NCBI GenBank assembly: GCA_947475225.1
Contig: CANJMQ010000010.1
Location: 1-64,000, forward strand
Reading direction: 5' to 3'
Source of the DNA: Bradyrhizobiaceae bacterium
GTDB lineage: Bacteria; Pseudomonadota; Alphaproteobacteria; Rhizobiales; Aestuariivirgaceae
DNA: 64,000 bases
This document shows positions 56,899 through 64,000 of the stretch, one piece after another. The notes beneath the pieces were generated by a model that ran no database searches, was not told the origin of the DNA, and saw only the letters and a program-made list of their open reading frames with translations. Within the stretch, counting starts at the first letter, position 1. Each line of letters starts with the position of its first letter. The position numbers were made by a program, and so were the translations under genes.

Positions 56899-57459
56899 AT
56901 GAACGCACATCTTCAGCCCTCGGGCTCCGCATATTTCATCGACAATGCCAAGCCGCTGGTGGAAACGCACACGCTCGCCGTGGTCGTTGACAACGAGCCG
57001 GGTGTTCTCGCCCGTGTCATCGGCCTGTTCTCGGGCCGTGGCTACAATATCGAGTCGCTCACCGTGTCTGAGACGCAGCACGAGAAGCACGTGTCGCGCA
57101 TCACCATCGTGACCAGCGGCACACCGGTGGTGATCGAGCAGATCAAGAACCAGCTCGGGCGCATGGTTCCGGTTCATTCCGTGGCCGACCTCACGGTGCA
57201 GGGCAACTCGATCGCCCGCGAGCTCGCCATGGTGAAGGTGGCAGGCACCGGCGAGAAGCGCGTCGAGGCGCTGCGCCTGGCGGATGCCTTTCGCGCGCGG
57301 GTCATCGATGCCGGCACCCAGAGCTTCATCTTCGAGATCACGGGAAAGAGCGACAAGGTGGAGCAGTTCATCTCGCTCATGGTGCCGCTGGGCCTCGTCG
57401 AAGTGGCCCGCACCGGCGTGGCGGGCATCACGCGCGGTGTCGAGGGCATGAAGGTCTAG
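56899..57459 (+). CDS. ilvN: Acetolactate synthase small (regulatory) subunit
   Basis: A 186-residue regulatory subunit with an N-terminal ACT domain (HTLAVVVDNEPGVLARVIGLFSGRGYNIESL, about 26-100) and the C-terminal ALS_ss domain. It gives valine feedback inhibition. Forms of this length are usually named IlvH or IlvN. It is followed by an intrinsic terminator. Confidence 0.96.
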   Translation: MNAHLQPSGSAYFIDNAKPLVETHTLAVVVDNEPGVLARVIGLFSGRGYNIESLTVSETQHEKHVSRITIVTSGTPVVIEQIKNQLGRMVPVHSVADLTVQGNSIARELAMVKVAGTGEKRVEALRLADAFRARVIDAGTQSFIFEITGKSDKVEQFISLMVPLGLVEVARTGVAGITRGVEGMKV

Positions 57460-57493
57460 GGTCACCTTCCTTTTCGGTCTTTCATGTCTCATC

Positions 57494-57522
57494 ATGCGCG
57501 GGCCCGACCCGCGCATTTTTTT
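57494..57522 (+). terminator. Intrinsic terminator after ilvN
   Basis: ATGCGCGGG (57494-57502) pairs with CCCGCGCAT (57508-57516) over loop CCCGA, followed by a T-run to 57522. The stem arms are identical to those at 22473-22495. Confidence 0.85.
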
Positions 57523-58015
57523 CGTGCCCTGTGCCCCATCACCTGCCGTCATCCGGCGCAGGCGGGGATGAAGGTGAGGCGGGAGGCATGGGGCAAAGCT
57601 CCGCCTCGCGGTCTCCCGCGTGGCCACGCGGAGGAACGGGAGGGGAGGCCGGGCGGCCTCGAAAACAGATTCACGATGTCAATCAGCAGAGGGCATTTAA
57701 GGAAAACAAACCTAACATCGGATTGATTGAAAGTCAAGGAAAAGAATCCATGGTCCCGCCTCTCGTCCTCTCCCGCAAGGCGGGAGAGGAGGGGGCCCCA
57801 GCGAAGCTGGGGTAGGTGAGGGGACACGAGGCGCACGGCCCAGCCCACGCGGTCCCTCATCTCCCCGTTGCGTTCCGCAACGGGTCACGTCTTCTCCCGC
57901 TCAAGAAGCGGGAGGAGACGTCCTGCCAAAGCGGTCTGCTCATTTTTCCACCAACCGGCTTTTTTCTCCGGACCATTCTCGGCTAGAACCCGGACCTCGA
58001 AGGAGCGTTCCCGCC
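57523..58015. repeat. Intergenic hairpin array between ilvN and pdxJ
   Basis: A non-coding stretch of about 490 bases with five hairpins: CCGCGTGG/CCACGCGG (57616-57631), CCTCTCCCGC/GCGGGAGAGG (57767-57789), CCCCAGC/GCTGGGG (57796-57812), CCCGTTGCG/CGCAACGGG (57864-57884) and CTCCCGCT/AGCGGGAG (57894-57914). Such clusters recur between genes in rhizobial genomes as intergenic repeat elements. Short open frames here show no family resemblance. Confidence 0.65.
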
Positions 58016-58756
58016 GTGCCGTGCAAGCTGTCCGTCAATGTCAATGCCATCGCCTATCTGCGGAACCGCCGCCACGTGCCGTGGCCGTCGCTGGTGGACC
58101 TCTGCCGCGTGGCGCTGGACAATGGTGCGGTCGGCATCACCGTTCACCCGCGCCCGGACGAGCGCCACATCCGTCGGACTGACGTCACCGACATCAACCG
58201 CCTGCTGCGCGCCCACTACCCGCGCGCTGAATTCAACATCGAGGGCTATCCGGACGAACGCTTCGTCAGCCTCTGCGAGGTCGAAAGGCCCGAACAGGTG
58301 ACGCTGGTGCCGGATGATCCCACCCAGGGGACCTCCGATCACGGCTGGGATATTGCCGCCAACCGCGATCTCCTCACCGCCATCATCGCGCGCCTGCACA
58401 AGGGTGGCATGCGCGTCTCGCTCTTCGTCGATCCCGATCCGTCAGCCCCGGCGCTTGCCAGGCAGGTCGGCGCCGACCGGGTGGAAATCTACACCGGCCC
58501 CTATGGCGGCGCCTTCGCCCCCGCCGATGTCGAGCGCGAGTTCGCAAAGATTTTCGTCACCGGCAAGGCCGCGGAAGCGGCGGGCCTCGGCCTCAACGCC
58601 GGGCATGACCTGACGCGCGACAACCTGCCGGCCCTTGTCAAGGCGCTGCCGAACCTTCAGGAAGTCTCCATCGGGCACGCCGTCATCGCCGATGCCATGA
58701 TGTTCGGGCTGGGCGAGACGGTCAGGAAATTCAGGACGGCAATTGGCGACCTCTGA
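58016..58756 (+). CDS. pdxJ: Pyridoxine 5'-phosphate synthase
   Basis: TIM-barrel enzyme making pyridoxine 5'-phosphate (vitamin B6), 246 residues. GTG 58016 gives MPCKLSVNVNAIAYLRNRR, the expected start; TVHPRPDERHIRRTDV and LGLNAGHDLTRDNLPALV are PdxJ hallmarks. In many relatives acpS follows pdxJ; here a LysE-type gene overlaps its end by 14 bases. Confidence 0.96.
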   Translation: MPCKLSVNVNAIAYLRNRRHVPWPSLVDLCRVALDNGAVGITVHPRPDERHIRRTDVTDINRLLRAHYPRAEFNIEGYPDERFVSLCEVERPEQVTLVPDDPTQGTSDHGWDIAANRDLLTAIIARLHKGGMRVSLFVDPDPSAPALARQVGADRVEIYTGPYGGAFAPADVEREFAKIFVTGKAAEAAGLGLNAGHDLTRDNLPALVKALPNLQEVSIGHAVIADAMMFGLGETVRKFRTAIGDL

Positions 58757-59372
58757 CCTTTTCACGCTTCTGTCTGTCGGCTTCGTGCAGCTCCTCGCGG
58801 TGCTCTCGCCGGGGCCGTCCTTCCTGATCACAGCGCGCACCGCCGTGGCGAAGTCGCATCGGGAGGGGGTCAAGGTGGCGCTCGGCCTTGGCACCGGAAC
58901 GGTGGTGTGGTCCACCGCCGCACTGCTCGGGCTCAATGCGGCGTTCCATGCCGTGCCCGTGCTGTTCATCGCCATGAAGATCGCTGGCGCGATGTTCCTG
59001 CTCTACATCGCCTACAAGATTTTCCGCCATGCGGCAGAACCGCTGAAGATCGAGGGCGAAGGCGGTGTCGCCGGCAATGCCTTCGTCAAGGGCTTCCTCA
59101 CGCAGATATCGAATCCCAAGGTGGCGGTATTCTTCGGCTCGATCATCCTTGCCATGTTGCCTGCCCAGCTGTCGCCGTTGATGACCGTCTCGCTCATCGC
59201 AATTTTCAGCTTCAACGAAGTGTGGTGGTACACGGTTGTGGCGCTGTTCTTCGGCTCAGCCCCGGTGCGTAGTTTCTACCTCAAGGCCAAGGTGTGGATC
59301 GACCGTGTCACCGGCCTGTTCCTCGGGGCCCTCGGCCTCAGGTTGCTCTGGTCAGCGAAGGACGCGCTCTAG
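58743..59372 (+). CDS. LysE/RhtB-family amino acid exporter
   Basis: A 209-residue membrane protein with about six helices. FVQLLAVLSPGPSFLITARTAVAKS is the LysE N-terminal signature, with LFIAMKIAGAMFLLYIAYKI and FLTQISNPKVAVFFGSI typical. The TTG start at 58743 lies inside pdxJ; no ATG or GTG upstream of the conserved region fits better. The amino acid exported cannot be told. Confidence 0.88.
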   Translation: MATSDLFTLLSVGFVQLLAVLSPGPSFLITARTAVAKSHREGVKVALGLGTGTVVWSTAALLGLNAAFHAVPVLFIAMKIAGAMFLLYIAYKIFRHAAEPLKIEGEGGVAGNAFVKGFLTQISNPKVAVFFGSIILAMLPAQLSPLMTVSLIAIFSFNEVWWYTVVALFFGSAPVRSFYLKAKVWIDRVTGLFLGALGLRLLWSAKDAL

Positions 59373-59467
59373 GCGCTGGGGTCGAAGTGGAGGCGGAGCC
59401 CGCTATTGGCCAGCATCACCGGCCCCTTCGGGAAGGCGAGGCCGGAGGCGACGACCTCGAATTCCAC
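59369..59467 (-). pseudogene. SMP-30-like N-terminal fragment
   Basis: A 32-residue frame from GTG 59467, MEFEVVASGLAFPKGPVML and a short tail. The segment EVVASGLAFPKGPV looks like the start of SMP-30/gluconolactonase proteins (VVASGLRFPEGPV), but the frame stops after a few more residues. It begins two bases after the cupin stop. It may be a remnant or a chance resemblance. Confidence 0.35.
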
Positions 59468-59469
59468 GA

Positions 59470-59853
59470 TCACTGTTCCGGCTTCACGGCCAGCGGCAGC
59501 GGCGGGTTGGCGCTGCCGAGCTTCAGTTCCACGGTGGTGAAGGCCAGCGTGGTGTCGCCGATGTTCTCGAGGTCATGCACCATCTTCTCGCCTGGCCCAT
59601 ATGTGAAGTGCTTCGTGGTGCCGGTCTCATAGGCCGTCTCCATCACCCGCCCATCGCCCATCGTGGAGCGGGAGCGGCCGGGGGACAGCGCGGTCCAGAA
59701 ATAGTTCAGCACATGGGTGTGGAAGGCGACGCGCTCACCGGGCGCCAGCTCGATCCGCCAGACGCGCAAGGCGTCCGTCTCGGAGAGCAGGCGCTGGCCC
59801 ACCATGCCGTGGCCGGGGCCCATGGCGCGGGCGAGCTCTTCGCTGCGGTCCAT
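59470..59853 (-). CDS. Cupin-domain protein
   Basis: A 127-residue single-cupin protein (RIELAPGERVAFHTHVLNYFW holds the metal-type His-x-His). No enzyme function can be assigned. It lies one base after the RidA-like gene on the same strand, so the two form an operon. Confidence 0.75.
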   Translation of the reverse strand: MDRSEELARAMGPGHGMVGQRLLSETDALRVWRIELAPGERVAFHTHVLNYFWTALSPGRSRSTMGDGRVMETAYETGTTKHFTYGPGEKMVHDLENIGDTTLAFTTVELKLGSANPPLPLAVKPEQ

Positions 59854-59854
59854 C

Positions 59855-60310
59855 TCAGATCTCCGCGTAGAGAACGACCAGCGAGGTGCAGTCGAGCGGC
59901 ATCACCGGGTTGGTGTAGATCATCCGCGTGTGCTGCCCCTTGTCCTGGAAGGCCTCGTTGATGAGGTCGGAGGCGCCGTTCAGGCACTTGGGGTGTTCCT
60001 TGTAGCTCTCGTCCACCCACATGGTGCCCTCGAGCCGGATGATGCGCTTGACCCTGGAGAGGTCTCCCGCCGCCTGAGCAATCTGGGCGATGGCGTTGAG
60101 GCAGGAGAGCTGGCACGACTTGTAGCCGTCCTCGCCCGAAAGCTCCCGCCCGATGCGGCCTACATAGGCGAGCTTGCCGTCCCGCCAGGGCAGGTTGCCC
60201 GATGTCATCACCACGTTCCCGGAAATCGCCCAGGGCACGTAGTTGGCCACCGCCCCCGCCGCCTGCGGCAGGATCAGGCCCAGTTTCTCGATCCGCTGTT
60301 CCGGTGTCAT
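59855..60310 (-). CDS. RidA/YjgF-family protein
   Basis: A 151-residue protein with RidA features (VWAISGN-type start PWAISGNVVMTSGNLP; CLNAIAQIAQAAGDLSRVKRIIRLEGTMWV; NPVMPLDCTSLVVLYAEI). RidA deaminates reactive enamine/imine intermediates arising in Ile/Thr metabolism, which suits its place next to ilvC. The key arginine of canonical RidA (R105) is not evident here, so it may be a divergent subfamily. Start ATG 60310 is chosen. Confidence 0.8.
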   Translation of the reverse strand: MTPEQRIEKLGLILPQAAGAVANYVPWAISGNVVMTSGNLPWRDGKLAYVGRIGRELSGEDGYKSCQLSCLNAIAQIAQAAGDLSRVKRIIRLEGTMWVDESYKEHPKCLNGASDLINEAFQDKGQHTRMIYTNPVMPLDCTSLVVLYAEI

Positions 60311-60339
60311 TCCAAGCTCCCCGTTTCGGGGGAGATTAG

Positions 60340-61497
<1,158 letters not shown>

Positions 61498-61521
61498 TCC
61501 AGTCCTGCAGGGCAGGTCTGA

Positions 61522-61550
61522 GAAGGGCGGCTTCGACGAGGCCGCCCTTC
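61522..61550 (+). terminator. Terminator after ilvC
   Basis: GAAGGGCGGC (61522-61531) pairs with GCCGCCCTTC (61541-61550) over a 9-base loop, 24 bases after the ilvC stop. The downstream sequence TGCTTTAT is only moderately T-rich. Confidence 0.75.
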
Positions 61551-61572
61551 TGCTTTATATGACCCCTATGAC

Positions 61573-61645
61573 CGTCATCCCGGCGAAGGCCGGGATCCAG
61601 CCTTGGGTACCGGAAGCGGGGCCCCGGCGTTCGCCGGGGTGACGG
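61573..61645. repeat. CCCGGCGAA palindromic intergenic repeat
   Basis: Two hairpin halves, GTCATCCCGGCGAAGGCCGGGAT and CCCCGGCGTTCGCCGGGG, form a compact palindromic unit common between alphaproteobacterial genes. A related unit, CCCCGGC-GAAA-GCCGGGG, lies at 52033-52050. Confidence 0.6.
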
Positions 61646-61671
61646 GCATGAGAAATTGAGGGGGAACACGC

Positions 61672-62175
61672 ATGAGCCTGGAAAGCGACATCGCAAGGAT
61701 CACGCGCCAGGAGGAGGAACTCCGCTTCGAGCGTTTCAGCGAGGCCGATGCCTGGGCGCTGGGCTCTCTCATGCGCAAGCACGCCGAGGAGCGGAAGATC
61801 CCCTTCGTGATCGATATCCGCATCGGCAACCGGCCGCTGTTCTACACGGCATTGCCGGGCTCGACGCCGGAGAACCCGGACTGGGTGCGGCGCAAGGTCA
61901 ACACTGTCTACCGCTTCCACAAGTCCTCCTATCGGGTGGGCCGCGAGCACCAGCTCTCCGGCAAGGCCTTTGACGCCTCGCGCGGCATTGACCCGATGGA
62001 CCATGCCCCGGCAGGCGGCGGCTTCCCCATCCATCTGAAGGGCACGGGCATCGTCGGCGTGGTCACCGTCTCCGGCGTGCCGCAGCGCGAGGACCATGGC
62101 TTCGTGGTGGAGATGCTGTGCCGCTTCCTCGGCGTCGAGCATGCCATGCTGGAGCTGGGCCCCGAAACCAACTGA
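61672..62175 (+). CDS. UPF0303 family (haem-degrading-like) protein
   Basis: A 167-residue protein of the UPF0303/DUF336-related group (haem-degrading domain, HbpS-like): ALGSLMRKHAEERKIPFVID, GSTPENPDWVRRKVNTVYRF, GFPIHLKGTGIVGVVTVSG. Its function is not well established. Its stop overlaps the next gene (TGATG), and the operon continues with TSUP and Nudix-like genes. Confidence 0.8.
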   Translation: MSLESDIARITRQEEELRFERFSEADAWALGSLMRKHAEERKIPFVIDIRIGNRPLFYTALPGSTPENPDWVRRKVNTVYRFHKSSYRVGREHQLSGKAFDASRGIDPMDHAPAGGGFPIHLKGTGIVGVVTVSGVPQREDHGFVVEMLCRFLGVEHAMLELGPETN

Positions 62176-62918
62176 TGGATTACAGCCTCGTTTTCTTTCT
62201 CATGGCCGGTGCCGCCGCCTTCCTGGTTGGCGCGTCGAAGGGCGGGCTGCCCATGGTGGGGGCGCTGGGCGTGCCGCTGCTGGCGTTGGTCATGTCTCCG
62301 GTCGCTGCCGCAGCACTTCTGTTGCCGGTCTATATCGTCAGCGACTGGGTGGGGCTCTGGGCCTATCGCCACGAATTCAGCAAGCGCAACCTGGCCATCC
62401 TCGTGCCCGCCATGATCTTCGGCGTGGGCGTCGGCTGGGCCACCGCCAGGATCACGCCAGAATGGATGGTGACGCTGCTCGTGGGCGTGGTCGGGCTCTA
62501 CTACTGCGGCACGGTGGTGTTCCGGAAGGCCAACGCGCCGCCGCACCGCGCGGATATTCCGCGCGGGCTGTTCTGGGGCACGCTGACGGGCTTCACCAGC
62601 TTCGTCTCCCACACCGGCGGCCCGCCGTTCCAGACCTATGTGCTGCCGCAGAAGCTGCCCAAGATGATGTTCGCCGGGACGAGCACCATTGCGTTTGCCA
62701 TCATCAACGTGGTGAAGCTCGTGCCATACTGGGCGCTGGGCCAGTTCAACCCGAGCAACCTCGAGGTGGCGGCCATGCTGTCGCCCGTTGCCATCATCGG
62801 CGCGGTGGTCGGCTACAAGGGCACCAAGAAGCTGCCTGAGCAGCTGTTCTATCGCCTCGTCGAGGTGGCGCTGTTCATCATTTCCCTCAAGCTCATCTAC
62901 GACGCCCTGCTCAAATGA
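62175..62918 (+). CDS. TSUP-family (TauE/SafE) membrane transporter
   Basis: A 247-residue protein with about seven or eight hydrophobic helices. SKGGLPMVGALGVPLLALVMSP, GFTSFVSHTGGPPFQTYVLPQ and IISLKLIYDALL are TSUP features. Some members export sulfite or organosulfonates; the substrate here is unknown. Start ATG 62175 shares its A with the UPF0303 stop; the next gene overlaps by four bases. Confidence 0.87.
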   Translation: MDYSLVFFLMAGAAAFLVGASKGGLPMVGALGVPLLALVMSPVAAAALLLPVYIVSDWVGLWAYRHEFSKRNLAILVPAMIFGVGVGWATARITPEWMVTLLVGVVGLYYCGTVVFRKANAPPHRADIPRGLFWGTLTGFTSFVSHTGGPPFQTYVLPQKLPKMMFAGTSTIAFAIINVVKLVPYWALGQFNPSNLEVAAMLSPVAIIGAVVGYKGTKKLPEQLFYRLVEVALFIISLKLIYDALLK

Positions 62919-63604
62919 TCCGTGCGGAGCCCATCACGGCGCTGGACCTGCGCTGCACGGGTGGTGCCTGGGCCTTCGAGGTGGAGAACGCGGAAGCCAT
63001 CGCCCGCCATTGGGATGCGGTGGCAGCGGCAAAGCCGAAGCTGTGGAACGGCCGCACCCTCATCTGCACCAGCGCGCTCGTGGAGCAGGGCTGTCTGCGC
63101 GCCGAGTTGGCCGAGATCGACTATGCCAGCTTCGTCGCCTGGCGCGACTGGGGCAGGCCCGATACATCCGTGGTCAACTGCTTCGGCGTGCCCGCTGTGT
63201 TCTCCTCCGATGGTGCGCTGCTGCTCGGCGTCATGTCGGGGACGACACTCAATGCCGGGAAGGCCTATCCGCCCTCGGGCTCGCTGGAGCCCAGGGACGT
63301 CGGCCCTGATGGCGCGGTCGACATCCTCGCCAACATGCGCACAGAACTTCTGGAGGAAACAGGGCTCGACCTGGCCCATGCCACGCCGGGCGCGATGGCG
63401 GCGATCTTCGAGGGCCCGCGACTGGCCGTCGTCCAGCGCTTCGATGTTCCGTTCGGTTTCGCCGAGATCGAGCAGCGCTTTGCCGCCCATGCGGCGGGCG
63501 ACCCTCACGCCGAGCTTTTCGCGATTGAGCCTCTCCGCCACGCCTCGCAAATTGATTCAAGAATGCCGGGCTATGTGGCTGAACTGTTGAGATGCTTTTC
63601 GTAA
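62915..63604 (+). CDS. Nudix-like hydrolase
   Basis: A 229-residue protein. The region SLEPRDVGPDGAVDI followed by MRTELLEETGLDL resembles a Nudix box, but the arginine of the consensus REUxEExGU is Thr here (TELLEETGL). The N-terminal 80 residues are of the ADP-sugar/pre-Nudix type. ATG 62915 overlaps the TSUP stop. It may hydrolyse a nucleoside-diphosphate derivative; the altered motif makes activity uncertain. Confidence 0.65.
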   Translation: MIRAEPITALDLRCTGGAWAFEVENAEAIARHWDAVAAAKPKLWNGRTLICTSALVEQGCLRAELAEIDYASFVAWRDWGRPDTSVVNCFGVPAVFSSDGALLLGVMSGTTLNAGKAYPPSGSLEPRDVGPDGAVDILANMRTELLEETGLDLAHATPGAMAAIFEGPRLAVVQRFDVPFGFAEIEQRFAAHAAGDPHAELFAIEPLRHASQIDSRMPGYVAELLRCFS

Positions 63605-63680
63605 CCAATCTCCCTCCCCACATGGAAGAGGGGTTTGAAAGTGGATGCAACAGCATCTGGATCACGTTACTCTCCTGCCC

Positions 63681-64000
63681 ATGAAACTCCCCTTCACCAC
63701 CTATGACGTTTTCACCAAGGAGCGCTTCGGCGGCAATCCGCTGGCCATTGTCGAGGAGGCGGACGGGCTCACGACCGCGGAAATGCAGATCATCGCGCGC
63801 GAGTTCAACCTGTCCGAAACGATCTTCGTGATGAGGCCCAGGGACGCGGCCAACACGGCAAGCGTGCGCATCTTCTTTCCCACGGCCGAGATCCCTTTCG
63901 CGGGCCACCCGACGGTGGGCTGCGCCATCCACCTCGCAGCCAAGAAATACAAGCCGGGCTGCTCCTTCGAGACGACGATCCGGCTCGAAGAGGTGGCGGG
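63681..64000 (+). CDS. PhzF-family isomerase/epimerase (partial)
   Basis: The first 106 residues of a PhzF-like protein: TYDVFTKERFGGNPLAIVEE at the start, FNLSETIFVM with the catalytic Glu, and FPTAEIPFAGHPTVGCA. It runs off the right edge. PhzF relatives act on small hydroxy-acid or aromatic intermediates; the family name does not imply phenazine synthesis. It starts 76 bases after the Nudix-like gene. Confidence 0.88.
   Translation, partial: MKLPFTTYDVFTKERFGGNPLAIVEEADGLTTAEMQIIAREFNLSETIFVMRPRDAANTASVRIFFPTAEIPFAGHPTVGCAIHLAAKKYKPGCSFETTIRLEEVA

Noticed and set aside
55446-56900. A 484-codon open frame on the minus strand opposite ilvB
   Set aside because: His/Asp/Val-rich shadow of the ilvB frame, no family resemblance.
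57616-57914. Hairpin cluster as a CRISPR array
   Set aside because: The units differ from one another, no regular spacer length is present and no cas gene is in the window.

Overview
The window is a 64 kb piece of a GC-rich alphaproteobacterial chromosome, most likely from the Hyphomicrobiales (Rhizobiales). The evidence is the order murG-murC-murB-ddl-ftsQ-ftsA-ftsZ-bamD-recN-ligA, a circularly permuted two-piece tmRNA gene with tag ANDNYAPVAVAA, the fumC-DUF4169-ribbon-helix-helix and sspB clusters, a DUF1127 gene, and thyA-folA-hflKC-degP synteny. Nearly all of it is core genome. I see no CRISPR array, insertion sequence, intact prophage, rRNA or tRNA gene.

Layout. 1-9751: the division and cell-wall (dcw) cluster, with the end of murG, then murC, murB, ddl and ftsQ joined by 4-base stop/start overlaps, ftsA, a CNNM/CorC-type membrane protein between ftsA and ftsZ, ftsZ, and the lipoprotein bamD. 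lpxC is not in its usual place between ftsZ and bamD. 9786-14562: recN, ligA and an azlCD branched-chain amino acid exporter. 14580-20237: a secreted SMP-30-like protein, aminopeptidase P, a decayed 5'-nucleotidase and an orphan chemoreceptor. 20656-27005: a cold-shock protein, a DUF1127 protein, prmA, an OmpA-like lipoprotein, an ABC exporter and a DHA2 drug transporter. 27076-35494: uvrD, a small unknown protein, a thioesterase, a GlcD-type FAD oxidase and a large AsmA protein.

35634-44303: fumC with two small partners, two convergent MFS genes whose ends overlap, a PHP phosphoesterase, kup, mepA and sspB. 44393-44962: a truncated XRE repressor remnant and the permuted ssrA gene, with terminator. 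45080-52018: thyA, a CPBP protease, two tandem GNAT acetyltransferases and folA, all joined by 4-base overlaps, then hflK, hflC, a DUF2065 protein and a DegP protease. 52339-53170: a PepSY protein and cytochrome b561. 53177-54919: divergent serB and miaA with abutting start codons. 54916-61497: branched-chain amino acid synthesis (ilvB, ilvN, ilvC) behind an attenuator with an ILVV leader peptide, interrupted by pdxJ, a LysE exporter and a RidA/cupin pair. 61672-64000: an operon of UPF0303, TSUP and Nudix-like genes, and a partial PhzF gene.

Functional themes are envelope growth and division, envelope and protein quality control (tmRNA, SspB, HflKC, DegP), thymidylate/folate metabolism, and branched-chain amino acid synthesis with possible disposal routes (AzlCD export, RidA). 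I found no convincing undescribed defence or mobile system. The points most worth checking are the extra genes in the dcw and thyA-folA operons, the ilv attenuator, the serB/miaA CATATG junction, the gene remnants and the intergenic hairpin families.
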